A DNA stretch of 55,899 nucleotides from Deltaproteobacteria bacterium (GCA_017996625.1 JAGOGO010000004.1:1-55899), one strand, 5' to 3'; counted from the stretch's first letter, positions 25,457-34,395 are shown. The notes: generated by a model not told the origin, from the sequence alone. A program made the numbers and translations.

Positions 25457-27478
25457 TTACCGGGTAAAATTCGGCTTCCGCTTCTCCTCAAATGCGGTGA
25501 TGCCTTCCCGGGCAGCGGCAGTGCAGGCAATCTTCGCAAATCCATGATAGCCGATTTCCAGCGCTTCCTGAAAAGTGCTGGCAGCGGCAGCCGCGGTGAT
25601 GGTCTGATCCACAATGGCAACCGCCTCACGGCTCAGCGGGAGGATGCCGGACATGGGAGCATCAACCTCGGGTATGCGTTCAATGTGTGCAACGCCATCC
25701 GGAGTACGAAAAATATTGCCCTGGAGACGGTGCACTTTTTCGATAGCCATTCTAATCATATCGTGATAGTCGGCAGCGACCTTCACGATTCCAAGTTCCG
25801 CAGCCTCTTCCACTTTGAGTCGCTTGCCGAAGCGGATCATGTCGTGAAAGAGCTTTGATGCAGCCGGCCATTTTCTATACGGCACCACGCAGCCTCCGAC
25901 GCCTGGCAGAATGCCCAGCGTGATTTCGGGAAACTGGAAATGTGCATTTTCTGTAGCAACGATCCGGTGGCAGCGAATGGCGAGCTCAAAGCCACCGCCG
26001 AGAGCCATGCCGTTCACCGCCGCAACCACTGGTTTTTCCATCTGGTCGATGAATCGAAAAAGCTCTGACCAATCACGGGCAAACTGAAGCGCCGCGTCAT
26101 AGTCGCCGAGCACCTCGGGAAACTTGCCTATTTCAGCGCCCGCGCAGAATGCCTGGTGACCGTACCCGGTGAGGATAAAACCCTTCACGTCCGGCTTGTG
26201 ATGGTCTTCCGTCAGTACAGCGAGGATCTCTTTATTCACTTCGTCGTTGACCGCGTTGAGATACTGCGGGCGCCGGATGGTGATGATCTCCACACCATCG
26301 ACCATATCCACGAGCACATGCCGTTTGAAATTCTCATAATAAGAGATCGGCCGTTCCGGGCCGGGGAAGCCGGGACGATCTTTCTGAAATTGCCTGATGA
26401 TGGAGCTGGTTGCTTCCTCGCCCAGTTCGCGCATAATATCAAATGGACCTTTACGAAAACCAAGTGCAAGCTGACAGCCGGTATTGAGATCCTCAGGAAT
26501 GCCGATCCCCTGATTGATAATATCGAAACACTGAGAAAACAGCACTCCCAACAGCCGACCCCGAACCAGGCCGGCGGTTTCCTGTGGCACGTGCAGGGCT
26601 TTTCCGAGCCCAATAGTATTCCAATGGTCAACAGATTTAAAAAGAATGGACGGCCGGTAATGCTCACCCTCATCCATCATCCTGTTATTGATCTCTACAA
26701 TAAGGTGATTGCCTTTAGTCATATTGAGAACATAAAAAGGACCGGCAAAGACCAGATCTTCCGCTACCCGGTCGATCTCACCCGCCGTCGCTGCTTCAAG
26801 CAGGTAAGCAGCTTCATTGCACCAGTTCACAAACACGCGATTCAGGATAAAGCAGATGGCATTGTCTGAAACGATTGGCATCTTGCCGGTCATGCAAAAC
26901 ATCCAGCGCAGGTAATCCACGATCTCCCGCTCAACCTTGCCCCAGGTTACAACCTCCACCACCGGGTTGTGCCAGGCAGGAGCAAAAAAATGAGAAATAG
27001 TAGCTCGTTCCGGATATTTCAGATCTGAGAAGATGCGCTCCGCAGGGATTGAACTGGTTGTAGAAGTAATGATCGTTTCCGGAGAAACGATTTCTTCGAT
27101 CTGGCTGATGACTGCTTTTTTGATGCGCGGATCCTCATGGGTGGCTTCAATGACAAGGTCACACTTTTCCAGTGCAGCGTAGTCAGTAGTAAAGGAGATA
27201 TTTTCCAGAAGCATCTTGCCTTGCCGCTCGTTCATCTTTCGTTTTCGGATCGCCTTGTCCACATAGGTTTGGATACGGGTCTGAGCATCATGAAGAGCCG
27301 ATTCTTTGATATCAACAATAGTGAGAATCATGTCGGGAAGAGCGTTCTTCAGGTAGTATCCGATATCAGGGCCTATTGTACCAGAACCGACAATGGCGGC
27401 TTCCTTGGGCAGCGGCCGGGTCGGCTTGATCAGGAGCGGATTATAGTAGTGCGGGTATAATTTAGAGCGATAATTCAT
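25457..27478 (-). CDS. 3-hydroxyacyl-CoA dehydrogenase / enoyl-CoA hydratase fusion
   Basis: 673 residues from the ATG at 27478, with AAGGAGG upstream. The NAD-binding dehydrogenase domain comes first (about residues 25-205): AAIVGSGTIGPDIGYYL, then the catalytic ATISHFFAPAWHNPVVEVV region. A C-terminal HCDH domain follows (about 205-395). The hydratase/isomerase domain is last (about 405-600): NAVNDEVNKEIL, HQAFCAGAEIGKF, VAAVNGMALGGGFELAIRC, and FPEITLGILPGVGG. This order is the reverse of FadB, where the hydratase is N-terminal, and is like the archaeal crotonyl-CoA hydratase/dehydrogenase fusions. It should catalyse two successive steps of beta-oxidation or its reverse. It may work with the thiolase at the window start, though the genes are 25 kb apart. 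Confidence 0.93.
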   Translation of the reverse strand: MNYRSKLYPHYYNPLLIKPTRPLPKEAAIVGSGTIGPDIGYYLKNALPDMILTIVDIKESALHDAQTRIQTYVDKAIRKRKMNERQGKMLLENISFTTDYAALEKCDLVIEATHEDPRIKKAVISQIEEIVSPETIITSTTSSIPAERIFSDLKYPERATISHFFAPAWHNPVVEVVTWGKVEREIVDYLRWMFCMTGKMPIVSDNAICFILNRVFVNWCNEAAYLLEAATAGEIDRVAEDLVFAGPFYVLNMTKGNHLIVEINNRMMDEGEHYRPSILFKSVDHWNTIGLGKALHVPQETAGLVRGRLLGVLFSQCFDIINQGIGIPEDLNTGCQLALGFRKGPFDIMRELGEEATSSIIRQFQKDRPGFPGPERPISYYENFKRHVLVDMVDGVEIITIRRPQYLNAVNDEVNKEILAVLTEDHHKPDVKGFILTGYGHQAFCAGAEIGKFPEVLGDYDAALQFARDWSELFRFIDQMEKPVVAAVNGMALGGGFELAIRCHRIVATENAHFQFPEITLGILPGVGGCVVPYRKWPAASKLFHDMIRFGKRLKVEEAAELGIVKVAADYHDMIRMAIEKVHRLQGNIFRTPDGVAHIERIPEVDAPMSGILPLSREAVAIVDQTITAAAAASTFQEALEIGYHGFAKIACTAAAREGITAFEEKRKPNFTR

Positions 27479-27528
27479 AAAAAAGCCTCCTTCACTCATC
27501 CGTCAAACCATTCAGGGTCAAATTCTAC

Positions 27529-27558
27529 CTATTATCCACATCAGACGAGCTAAATCAA
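27529..27558 (-). promoter_or_regulatory. putative promoter of the dehydrogenase/hydratase gene
   Basis: Read on the minus strand: TTGATT (27558-27553), 18-base spacer and TAATAG (27534-27529). It lies about 50 bases before the ATG at 27478. The match is moderate. Confidence 0.4.
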
Positions 27559-27618
27559 TACAAGAATGAACAGGAACCGAGACAAGCGCCGAATGGCAAA
27601 CAGTCATTCATTCCGTGA

Positions 27619-27647
27619 TTGACAGCAGACGGGCGGCTCCGTATACT
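27619..27647 (+). promoter_or_regulatory. strong promoter of the PEGA-protein gene
   Basis: TTGACA (27619-27624), 17-base spacer and TATACT (27642-27647), which is close to consensus. Transcription would start near 27654, giving a leader of about 80 bases before ATG 27737. Confidence 0.7.
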
Positions 27648-27736
27648 GAAAATGGGTCTATCAAAGGTATTGAAATCCTTTCACGATTCCAATGCATACC
27701 AGGCGCCGGCAGGCTGCCGCAGCGAGGGCTTTGGAG

Positions 27737-28264
27737 ATGAAACAGTTTTGCAATATCGTTCTCGTCGTACTCGTACTCTGCTGTTCAGTATCCTGGGCAG
27801 ACGATTCCCATCACCATTCCGGCCATCCCGCACCGCCCTGTCCTCCTGGTCATTGGCCTCCTGGTTATCCGCCATACTATGGCCACCATCCATTGCCTGT
27901 GCCTCCGGTACCACCTCCCGAATGGCTGGGGCCGGAGGGATTTGTGTACTTTCCCTTCTGGTACTACCAGTCACCCTATTACCCGGATGTAGCGTATCCG
28001 CAGCAAGAGCAAAAACCTCAGTACTACCAGGGGGTCAAGACAGCGGGGGAATTGCGGGTTAAGGTCGTTCCGCCCGAGGCGGTCGTGATGGTGGATGGCC
28101 AGACAGTGACTGATAGAGATAGCACCCAGGCATATACTATCGGCCTTCTTACTGGGAAGCATACTCTTGAAGTGACCGCCGACGGATATCAGGAAAAGAT
28201 TCAGGATGTGGAAATTTACCCAGCCCGAACCACTTCGATCAGCATTGAGCTAAAGCGCCGATAA
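27737..28264 (+). CDS. secreted/periplasmic PEGA-domain protein with Pro/His/Tyr-rich linker
   Basis: 175 residues from ATG 27737 (GGAG directly upstream). The signal peptide is QFCNIVLVVLVLCCSVSWA (cleavage about residue 20). A low-complexity linker (about 21-95) follows, rich in Pro, His, Tyr and Gly (DDSHHHSGHPAPPCPPGHW, then PFWYYQSPYYPDVAY). A PEGA domain closes the protein (about 103-172; GELRVKVVPPEAVVMVDGQTV...LLTGKHTLEVTADGYQEKIQDVEIYPARTTSISIEL). PEGA domains are beta-sandwiches in surface or periplasmic proteins. A strong promoter implies high expression. The His-rich start may bind metal; this is a guess. Confidence 0.8.
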   Translation: MKQFCNIVLVVLVLCCSVSWADDSHHHSGHPAPPCPPGHWPPGYPPYYGHHPLPVPPVPPPEWLGPEGFVYFPFWYYQSPYYPDVAYPQQEQKPQYYQGVKTAGELRVKVVPPEAVVMVDGQTVTDRDSTQAYTIGLLTGKHTLEVTADGYQEKIQDVEIYPARTTSISIELKRR

Positions 28265-28280
28265 TTGTTCTGCAGGACGT

Positions 28281-29075
28281 TCAGATGTCTTGGAACCCAG
28301 CTTTTGGCTGCGCTGTTGAGCGTGCAGCGGACTCACCGGATCGTGCAGCGGTTCGGTTGCGCAATGGACTCCGCCATGACTTTCCGTCAAAACACCACTT
28401 GCCGGGAAGACCGCGGCGTGTCCGTACCTTGGGCATGTCCAACCAGGAAACCAGTTCCTGGTAGGCGCTGTGGAGATCATGAAACGATCGTTCTGATCCT
28501 CCGCAGTCAGGATGATGCTTGAGAGCCTGTCGCCGATAGGCGGTCTTAACTGCATCCCGGGCATTTTCCGAATTCAGATCCCTGACGGTAAGTTTCAGAT
28601 ACCGCAATGACTTGCCGATAGCATGAGGGCGGGTTATCTCCAGCGGTTCGATCCATTCCCGTGGAATATCCTTTTTAGCTGCACAATCCAGAACATGCTG
28701 AGAAGCGCGGTAGCGCTTTCCGGTGCGCCGTTTTTTTTCCCACCAGAGTTCTCCCAGCTCATTGATCATCTGGCGCAAATCCTGCGACGGCTTTTTCCCT
28801 TCGCTTCGTTCGAAAATAAATCGGTGGCCTGACTTTGCGCTGCAGATGACAATATCAAGCGTGAGATATTCGCGGTCGAACGTAAACGTAGCGTACCGTG
28901 TCGCCAATGCCCGCAAGAGATTCACAAGAATCTCCAGGCCACGAAACAAATCCTGCCGGCACGCTTTGGAGCAATACCACTTCCGACCCAGATTGCGAGT
29001 CGTTCCGCATGAAAGACATCTGCGGACAGTCTCGACTTTTCTCACTGATAAAACGTTCTGATTGATCGATTCCAT
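28281..29075 (-). CDS. zinc-finger protein with a C-terminal J domain
   Basis: 264 residues. An N-terminal treble-clef-like finger C-x2-C-x11-C-x3-C lies near residues 19-38 (CLSCGTTRNLGRKWYCSKAC). A middle region of no known family follows (about 40-170). Then comes a J-like domain (about 180-235): DAVKTAYRRQALKHHPDCGGSERSFHDLHSAYQELVSWL, with the HPD motif that stimulates Hsp70. A basic Arg/Ala tail ends the protein. It lacks the Gly/Phe region, zinc repeats and substrate domains of DnaJ, so it would be a specialised co-chaperone with its own target-binding part. It converges with the PEGA gene, with 16 bases between stops. Confidence 0.75.
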   Translation of the reverse strand: MESINQNVLSVRKVETVRRCLSCGTTRNLGRKWYCSKACRQDLFRGLEILVNLLRALATRYATFTFDREYLTLDIVICSAKSGHRFIFERSEGKKPSQDLRQMINELGELWWEKKRRTGKRYRASQHVLDCAAKKDIPREWIEPLEITRPHAIGKSLRYLKLTVRDLNSENARDAVKTAYRRQALKHHPDCGGSERSFHDLHSAYQELVSWLDMPKVRTRRGLPGKWCFDGKSWRSPLRNRTAARSGESAARSTAQPKAGFQDI

Positions 29076-29794
29076 ACGTCACATAAAGCAGATAAACATA
29101 AACGGGCTTTACGCTTTCTTTGCCCGTCCTCATTTGCTATGATATGGTCTACAGCGGCATCCGTCAAGCTTATGAACCGATGCATTGGATTCAAAGTTCA
29201 AGGTTGAACGGTAAGGCGTCAACAGTGAGAAGTAAGAAGGAAAAAGTAAAATGCAAGGAGTATAAGCTGAGATTAAGGGCGGGACCAGAGCTGTCTCTTA
29301 AATTCTTACTTTTCACTCCTCGTATGAAACTTGACCTCGCGCAGGGACGCGGAGCACGCGGAGAAGAGGGTTCAGGAGATTGCCACGTCGATCCGCGGGG
29401 AACATGAGGAAAGAGGCTGGTCGTTGCGAGCGAGTTTCTAACGAGCGCGGCAATCTCAGCTTGAGGGCGGGTCTGCCCGCAATGACAATCCTTTTTCCCC
29501 TGCGCTCTCAGCGCCAGGAAACAGTAAAGAGTGAAGAGTCAGGAGTTAGAAATGTCCCTCGTGCCTGCCCGTGATTTCATGCGCAGGCTGGGCACCAGGG
29601 AAAAATCTTCTCGTATGAAACTTCACGTCCGTCTGTCATTCCTTCGGCGGATAAAGAGCTGACGCGCAACCCGCGCAGGCGGGAATGACGATGGGAACGT
29701 TTCTTCTTCGCTCAACCTGGGCCCGATGGCGCCCAGAGGCTTGCGCTCACTCCTTACTGTATGTTGAATCTTGAACCTCCCTGGAGGGACCATC
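29076..29794. repeat. long repeat-rich gap without genes
   Basis: Heptads (AGTTCAA/GGTTGAA, then AAGTAAG/AAGGAAA types) run over about 29190-29265, and AGAGTGA/AGGAGTT types over about 29523-29550. The composite element described at 13595-13792 recurs at about 29317-29515 and again in part at 29565-29640. Bases 29670-29690 match the right half of the short GCGGGAATGACG palindrome seen at 33219-33245. The last bases hold GGAGGG, the ribosome site of nnr. Reading frames here have no coding character. Confidence 0.7.
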
Positions 29795-31369
29795 ATGAAA
29801 ATAAGCAGTGTGGCCGAAATGAGAGCCATGGATCGCACCGCCATCGAGCAGTATGGTATTGCTGACGAACTGTTGATGGAAAATGCCGGAGAGGCTGCTT
29901 ATTTTTGTATCCTTCAGCATCTCGGTATTTCGGAAAAACGTTTTTTAGTCTTCTGTGGGGACGGCAACAATGGCGGAGATGGGTTGGTTATCGCCCGCAA
30001 GATCCTCTCAAATGGCGGTGAGGTTTCGGTTATTATCGTTGGAGATCCGAATCGCTATACCGCTGCTGCAAAGCTCAATTACACCATTATCAGACGCCTT
30101 CCGATTGTAGTGCAAACCATTGACCAGGTGAGATCCCTGCGATCCGGCATCGATGGTGCCGATGTACTTATCGATGCTCTCCTGGGAACCGGGCTGACCC
30201 GGAAGGTGGCCGGTCAACACCGAAAGGTTATCGATCAGATAAACCGAAGCGGAAAGACCGTGGTCAGTGTAGACATTCCTTCGGGCATAAACGGTGATAC
30301 CGGCCGGGTTATGGGGACCGCTGTGCGCGCTCACTACACGGTCACCTTTGGCCTGCCCAAGATCGGTACCATTCTTTTCCCGGGCTGCGAGTACTGCGGA
30401 GAGCTCTTTGTGAGCCACATTTCCTTTCCCCCGCAGCTCTACGCGTCGGACCGGATCAAGGTAGCGGTCAACATTCCTCAGAGCCTGCCGGCACGGGCCA
30501 GGGATGGACACAAGGGAACCTTCGGTGATGTACTTTTTATCGCCGGTTCATCCAGCTACTTTGGGGCCCCGTGCTTTGCGGCTCTGTCCTTCCTGAAAGC
30601 TGGTGGAGGATATTCCCGCCTGGCTGCTCCCGCCTCAATGATTCCCTTTCTCGCGAGCCGGGGGAGCGAGCTCGTGTTCCTCCCTCAGCAGGAAACCCCG
30701 GGCAGAAGCATTGCGCTGAACAACAAAAAAGCGCTTCTTGCCATGGCTGCAGCTGTGGACATGGTCGTGCTCGGACCAGGCATCTCGCTCGACCCGGAAA
30801 CGCAGCAGCTTGCCCGGGAACTTATACGGGAAATCCATAAGCCATTGCTTATCGATGGAGATGGGATTACAGCGTTTTGTTCTCAACCGGACATTATCGG
30901 TAAACGCACCGGCCCCACGGTTATTACTCCTCACCCGGGAGAAATGGGACGGATCGTCCAGGCATCCGCTGCAGCAATCGAGGAGAACCGAATCCCTGTT
31001 CTTCAGCAAGCCGCACAGAAGCTGCACGCTACTATCGTCCTCAAGGGTGCCCACAGTCTTATTGGGCTGCCCGATGGAAGAATTTTCGTCAACCTTACCG
31101 GCAACTCCGGCATGGCAACGGCAGGATCTGGCGATGTGCTGAACGGGAGCATTGCGGCCATGGCTTGTCTGGGGCTTCCGTTAGAAGAAGCAGTAAAGAA
31201 AGGCGTTTTCATTCATGGACTGGCCGGAGATCTGGCTGCTCGAGATAGAGGAGAGGACGGGATCACAGCGCGGGATATCCTTGAGTATCTTCCCTTAGCC
31301 ATGAAATCGGACCGGGAAGGTACCAGTGCGATGGTAACCAGACAGTGCTTTGGCCCTGCTGTCATCTGA
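29795..31369 (+). CDS. nnr: bifunctional NAD(P)H-hydrate epimerase / ADP-dependent dehydratase
   Basis: 524 residues from ATG 29795, with GGAGGG 7 bases upstream. The N-terminal YjeF_N epimerase covers about 1-215 (EMRAMDRTAIEQYGI, LLMENAGEAA, VFCGDGNNGGDGLVIARKI, DIPSGINGDTG). The C-terminal ribokinase-like dehydratase covers about 230-505 (KGTFGDVLFIAGSSSYFGAPC, GPGI, DGDGITAF, TPHPGEMGRI, KGAHSLIGLPDG, GNSGMATAGSGDVLNGSIAAMACLG). It repairs hydrated NADH and NADPH. The fused form is the common bacterial one. Confidence 0.95.
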   Translation: MKISSVAEMRAMDRTAIEQYGIADELLMENAGEAAYFCILQHLGISEKRFLVFCGDGNNGGDGLVIARKILSNGGEVSVIIVGDPNRYTAAAKLNYTIIRRLPIVVQTIDQVRSLRSGIDGADVLIDALLGTGLTRKVAGQHRKVIDQINRSGKTVVSVDIPSGINGDTGRVMGTAVRAHYTVTFGLPKIGTILFPGCEYCGELFVSHISFPPQLYASDRIKVAVNIPQSLPARARDGHKGTFGDVLFIAGSSSYFGAPCFAALSFLKAGGGYSRLAAPASMIPFLASRGSELVFLPQQETPGRSIALNNKKALLAMAAAVDMVVLGPGISLDPETQQLARELIREIHKPLLIDGDGITAFCSQPDIIGKRTGPTVITPHPGEMGRIVQASAAAIEENRIPVLQQAAQKLHATIVLKGAHSLIGLPDGRIFVNLTGNSGMATAGSGDVLNGSIAAMACLGLPLEEAVKKGVFIHGLAGDLAARDRGEDGITARDILEYLPLAMKSDREGTSAMVTRQCFGPAVI

Positions 31370-31494
31370 TCCAGTGCGCATTATCGGATCCTGACACCAT
31401 TGCCAAAATCTCATGCCCGTGTTAAAAGGGAGAAAGATAAGGAGAGCACGGTCTGATCGAGGGATTTTGAACGCCCATATAGGAGGAGTACAGA

Positions 31495-31968
31495 ATGTTT
31501 CCAATCCAGAAAATCATCTGTCCGATCGATTTCAGTGAGCACTCCTATGATGCCCTCAAGATTGCTGTGGAACTGGCAGGGCATTTTTTTTCAGAAATTA
31601 TCCTGGTCCACGTCATCACTCCTATTCCCAGTTACACTGCTGCCGGCCTGTCTGACGCAAGTGCCACTCCGCAGTTTGATCTTGCCGAATATCTCACGGA
31701 AGTGGAAGTTGCGGCAAAACAGTCGCTGGACAAAATTCTCAATGACTCGGTTCCGGAAGTAATTCAATCTCGTTCAGTGATTCTTCATGGCTCTCCTGCA
31801 GAATCCATTGTGGACTATGCCGTTCAGGAGAAGGCGAACATGATCGTCATTTCTACTCACGGCCGGACCGGTTTCCGGCACCTTATCTTCGGCTCCGTTG
31901 CCGAAAAAGTGGTTCGACTTGCTGCCTGCCCGGTGCTCTCGATCCGACCGAAGCAGCAGAAAGGCTAG
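31495..31968 (+). CDS. universal stress protein (UspA family)
   Basis: 157 residues; AGGAGGAG precedes the ATG. A single Usp domain has the N-terminal IICPIDFSEHSYDALKIAVELA and the ATP-binding motif G-x2-G-x9-G-[ST] in STHGRTGFRHLIFGSVAEKVVRLAACPVLSI, so nucleotide binding is likely. The next gene, a lipid ABC permease, begins 7 bases after its stop, which suggests cotranscription. Confidence 0.93.
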   Translation: MFPIQKIICPIDFSEHSYDALKIAVELAGHFFSEIILVHVITPIPSYTAAGLSDASATPQFDLAEYLTEVEVAAKQSLDKILNDSVPEVIQSRSVILHGSPAESIVDYAVQEKANMIVISTHGRTGFRHLIFGSVAEKVVRLAACPVLSIRPKQQKG

Positions 31969-31974
31969 TAGTCT

Positions 31975-33123
31975 GTGAGTGATAGTGCAGGCAACGGTAA
32001 TACTGCGCGATATTGGTTTACGAAGACTCCGGAAGGCGTTCTTACGCTTCATTTTGGTGGAGCCTGGAGAGCCAGCAGCACGATACCTTCCGCAGAAGAC
32101 GTCTCGGCGGAGCTCGATGCAACCGCTCCGGCCGTTCTCAATTTTGATTCTGCGCAGCTCACCGGTTGGGACAGCAGTATTCTCACCTTTCTTATGGCGG
32201 TGCATTCGCTGGCCGCGAAACACGCCGTGGCCATTCAAAAAGAAGGGCTTCCGGAAGGAGTCACGCGTCTGCTGGATCTAGCCGCCGCTGTACCGGAGCG
32301 CAAGGGCGCACGCCGGACAGCCACCCAGAAGTCCTTTTTCCATCGTATCGGCGATCATGCCGTCAATTTCAGCCACTCGGCAGCTGGGGTGCTTGGTTTT
32401 ATGGGAGACGTCACCGTCGCACTCGGCAGACTGGCGCGCGGTCGTGCGACCTTCCGCGGTTCTGATTTTGTCGCTAGCCTTCTGCAATGCGGCAGCCAGG
32501 CCCTTCCGATCGTAAGTCTCATCAGCCTCCTGGTAGGATTGATCCTGGCATTTGTGGGAGCGGTTCAACTGCGGATTTTCGGCGCACAGATCTTCGTGGC
32601 CAGTCTGGTGGGCATTGCGATGCTGCGAGTGATGGGCGCAGTCATGACCGGCGTGATTATGGCTGGTCGAACCGGTGCCCGGTTTGCCGCTGAACTGGGC
32701 ACCATGCAGGTCAATGAAGAAATCGATGCGCTGGTGACGCTCGGCGTGTCTCCGGTCGAATTTCTCGTTCTTCCCCGCATGCTGGCTCTGACGATTATGA
32801 TGCCGCTGCTGTGTCTGTATGCCGATCTGATGGGCATTCTTGGTGGACTGATCGTAGGTGTGGCGATGCTGGATCTGAATGTCGTCGCATATTACAATCA
32901 GACCGCTGAATCCGTGAGCCTCGTCAACGTCTGGATCGGCCTGGTCCATAGTTTCGTGTTCGGCATTCTGGTATCGCTGGCCGGATGCCTGCGCGGTATC
33001 CAGTGCGGCCGCAGCGCCACCGCTGTGGGAAGTGCAACCACTTCCGCGGTTGTTACCGGTATCGTCTCGATCGTTGTTGCTACAGCGTTCATTACTGTTA
33101 TCTGTGAAGTGCTGGGAATCTGA
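31975..33123 (+). CDS. mlaE: MlaE-family lipid ABC permease with N-terminal STAS domain
   Basis: 382 residues from GTG 31975. Residues 1-105 are an MlaB-like STAS domain (FDSAQLTGWDSSILTFLMAVHSLA), here fused rather than separate. The MlaE permease covers about 120-382: QALPIVSLISLLVGLILAFVGAVQLRIFGAQIFVASLVGIAMLRVMGAVMTGVIMAGRTGARFAAELGTMQVNEEIDAL is the family core, with five or six helices. With MlaF and MlaD it moves phospholipids between inner and outer membrane. It starts just after the stress-protein gene; a 366-base repeat-bearing gap separates it from mlaF. Confidence 0.94.
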   Translation: MSDSAGNGNTARYWFTKTPEGVLTLHFGGAWRASSTIPSAEDVSAELDATAPAVLNFDSAQLTGWDSSILTFLMAVHSLAAKHAVAIQKEGLPEGVTRLLDLAAAVPERKGARRTATQKSFFHRIGDHAVNFSHSAAGVLGFMGDVTVALGRLARGRATFRGSDFVASLLQCGSQALPIVSLISLLVGLILAFVGAVQLRIFGAQIFVASLVGIAMLRVMGAVMTGVIMAGRTGARFAAELGTMQVNEEIDALVTLGVSPVEFLVLPRMLALTIMMPLLCLYADLMGILGGLIVGVAMLDLNVVAYYNQTAESVSLVNVWIGLVHSFVFGILVSLAGCLRGIQCGRSATAVGSATTSAVVTGIVSIVVATAFITVICEVLGI

Positions 33124-33489
33124 GCGGTGCACGCGATGTAAAGTGCAGATGCAGTCACGAAACGTTGCTCCAGTGCTTAAAGGAGCGTGAATGAAGTAGT
33201 AAGAGAAAAGGCTCTGTCTGGATTCCCGCCTGCGCGGGAATGACGAACAAGCATAGTAGTGTTTCGCGACTTGCGACTTCATCAGAACTGTCTAACGTAA
33301 TGCGGTGGTCTGAAGCCGGAAAAAACCACACCACGTCATTCCCGCGCAGGCGGGAATCCAGGTTTGTCAGTGGTGCAAAAGGTGCAGAAGCCGGTTAATG
33401 CTGAAATATGATTCCTGCGAGGCAATTATTGATATTAATCCCCTTTTCCTTCATGGTGCATTGCCGGAGGAAGATGGACTCGTGCTATC
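33124..33489. repeat. mlaE-mlaF gap with a 27-bp inverted pair and a degenerate MITE-like element
   Basis: 33219-33245 and 33334-33360 are exact inverted complements over 27 bp. Each is itself a palindrome (GGATTCCCGCCTGCGCGGGAA core), resembling the dRS3-type short repeats common in Neisseria and many other bacteria. Around 33150-33168 and 33261-33285 are degenerate counterparts of the terminal sequences of the element at 25090-25292. Near 33466-33473 is GGAGGAAG. No full gene is present. Confidence 0.75.
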
Positions 33490-34251
33490 ATGAACAGCCC
33501 TGAGCCCCACATAACCGTTCGCGATGTCACCATGGCCTACGGCAGCTTTGTACTGCAGCGGAACCTGACCTTCACGGTCAACCGGGGCGATATTTTCATT
33601 ATCATGGGGGGCAGCGGCTGCGGGAAGAGCACGCTCATGAAGATCATGGTGGGTCTCAAGCAGCCCGCTACCGGAACGATCAGCTACGATGGCGAAAGTT
33701 TCTGGGACTCCGATCCGGCGGCGCAGGAACGGATCATGCAACGGATAGGCATTCTCTATCAAAATGGCGCCCTCTGGAGCTCCATGACCCTGGCGGAAAA
33801 TATCGCTCTCCCCCTGGAACAGTATACTGATCTGAGCTCAAAGCAGATTCAGGAACTAGTGTCGTTAAAGCTCTCGCTGGTCGGACTGGCCGGCTTCGAG
33901 GATTATTACCCGTCTGAAATCAGCGGCGGCATGCGCAAGCGCGCCGGGTTGGCGCGGGCCATGGCGCTGGACCCCGAAATATTCTTTTTTGACGAACCTT
34001 CTGCCGGTCTGGATCCTATCAGTGCCAAGCTCCTTGATGACCTGATTATCGAGCTCAAGCAGAGTCTGGGCGCCACGGTGGTAGTTGTGACTCACGAATT
34101 GGCAAGCATCTTTGCCATCGGAACCAATTCCGTATTTCTTGATGCTGATGCCAAAACCATGACCGCCAGCGGGCATCCTCGCCAGCTGCTGCAAGAGTGT
34201 GACGACCCAAAGGTCAGGGCTTTCCTTACCAGAGGGCAAGAAAACCTTTGA
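33490..34251 (+). CDS. mlaF: MlaF-type lipid ABC transporter ATPase
   Basis: 253 residues. Walker A GGSGCGKST, signature ISGGMRKR, Walker B IFFFDEPSAGLD, and switch VVTHEL are present; the MlaF/Ttg2A-type sequence ITVRDVTMAYGSFVLQRNLTF begins the protein. It drives the MlaE permease. The ribosome-like GGAGGAAG is 16 bases before this ATG, too far for direct use, and serves a 9-codon frame (33474-33503) that overlaps the start; coupled initiation is possible. Confidence 0.94.
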   Translation: MNSPEPHITVRDVTMAYGSFVLQRNLTFTVNRGDIFIIMGGSGCGKSTLMKIMVGLKQPATGTISYDGESFWDSDPAAQERIMQRIGILYQNGALWSSMTLAENIALPLEQYTDLSSKQIQELVSLKLSLVGLAGFEDYYPSEISGGMRKRAGLARAMALDPEIFFFDEPSAGLDPISAKLLDDLIIELKQSLGATVVVVTHELASIFAIGTNSVFLDADAKTMTASGHPRQLLQECDDPKVRAFLTRGQENL

Positions 34252-34395
34252 GGCTGGACCGACAAGAGGCTACATCCCGGCGTGGATGGTGATGCCGTTG
34301 TTCATTACTCAACCAAGGAGAACGCACCTCGCGCACTGTACTAGCATAAAAGCGAATTAACCAGGCGAGCATCTTACACAGGACAGAGTCTACCC

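Noticed and set aside
32278-33282. A 334-residue open frame on the minus strand
   Set aside because: It lies antisense over mlaE, is extremely rich in Gln, His and Asp as expected from complementing a hydrophobic gene, and has no family motif.
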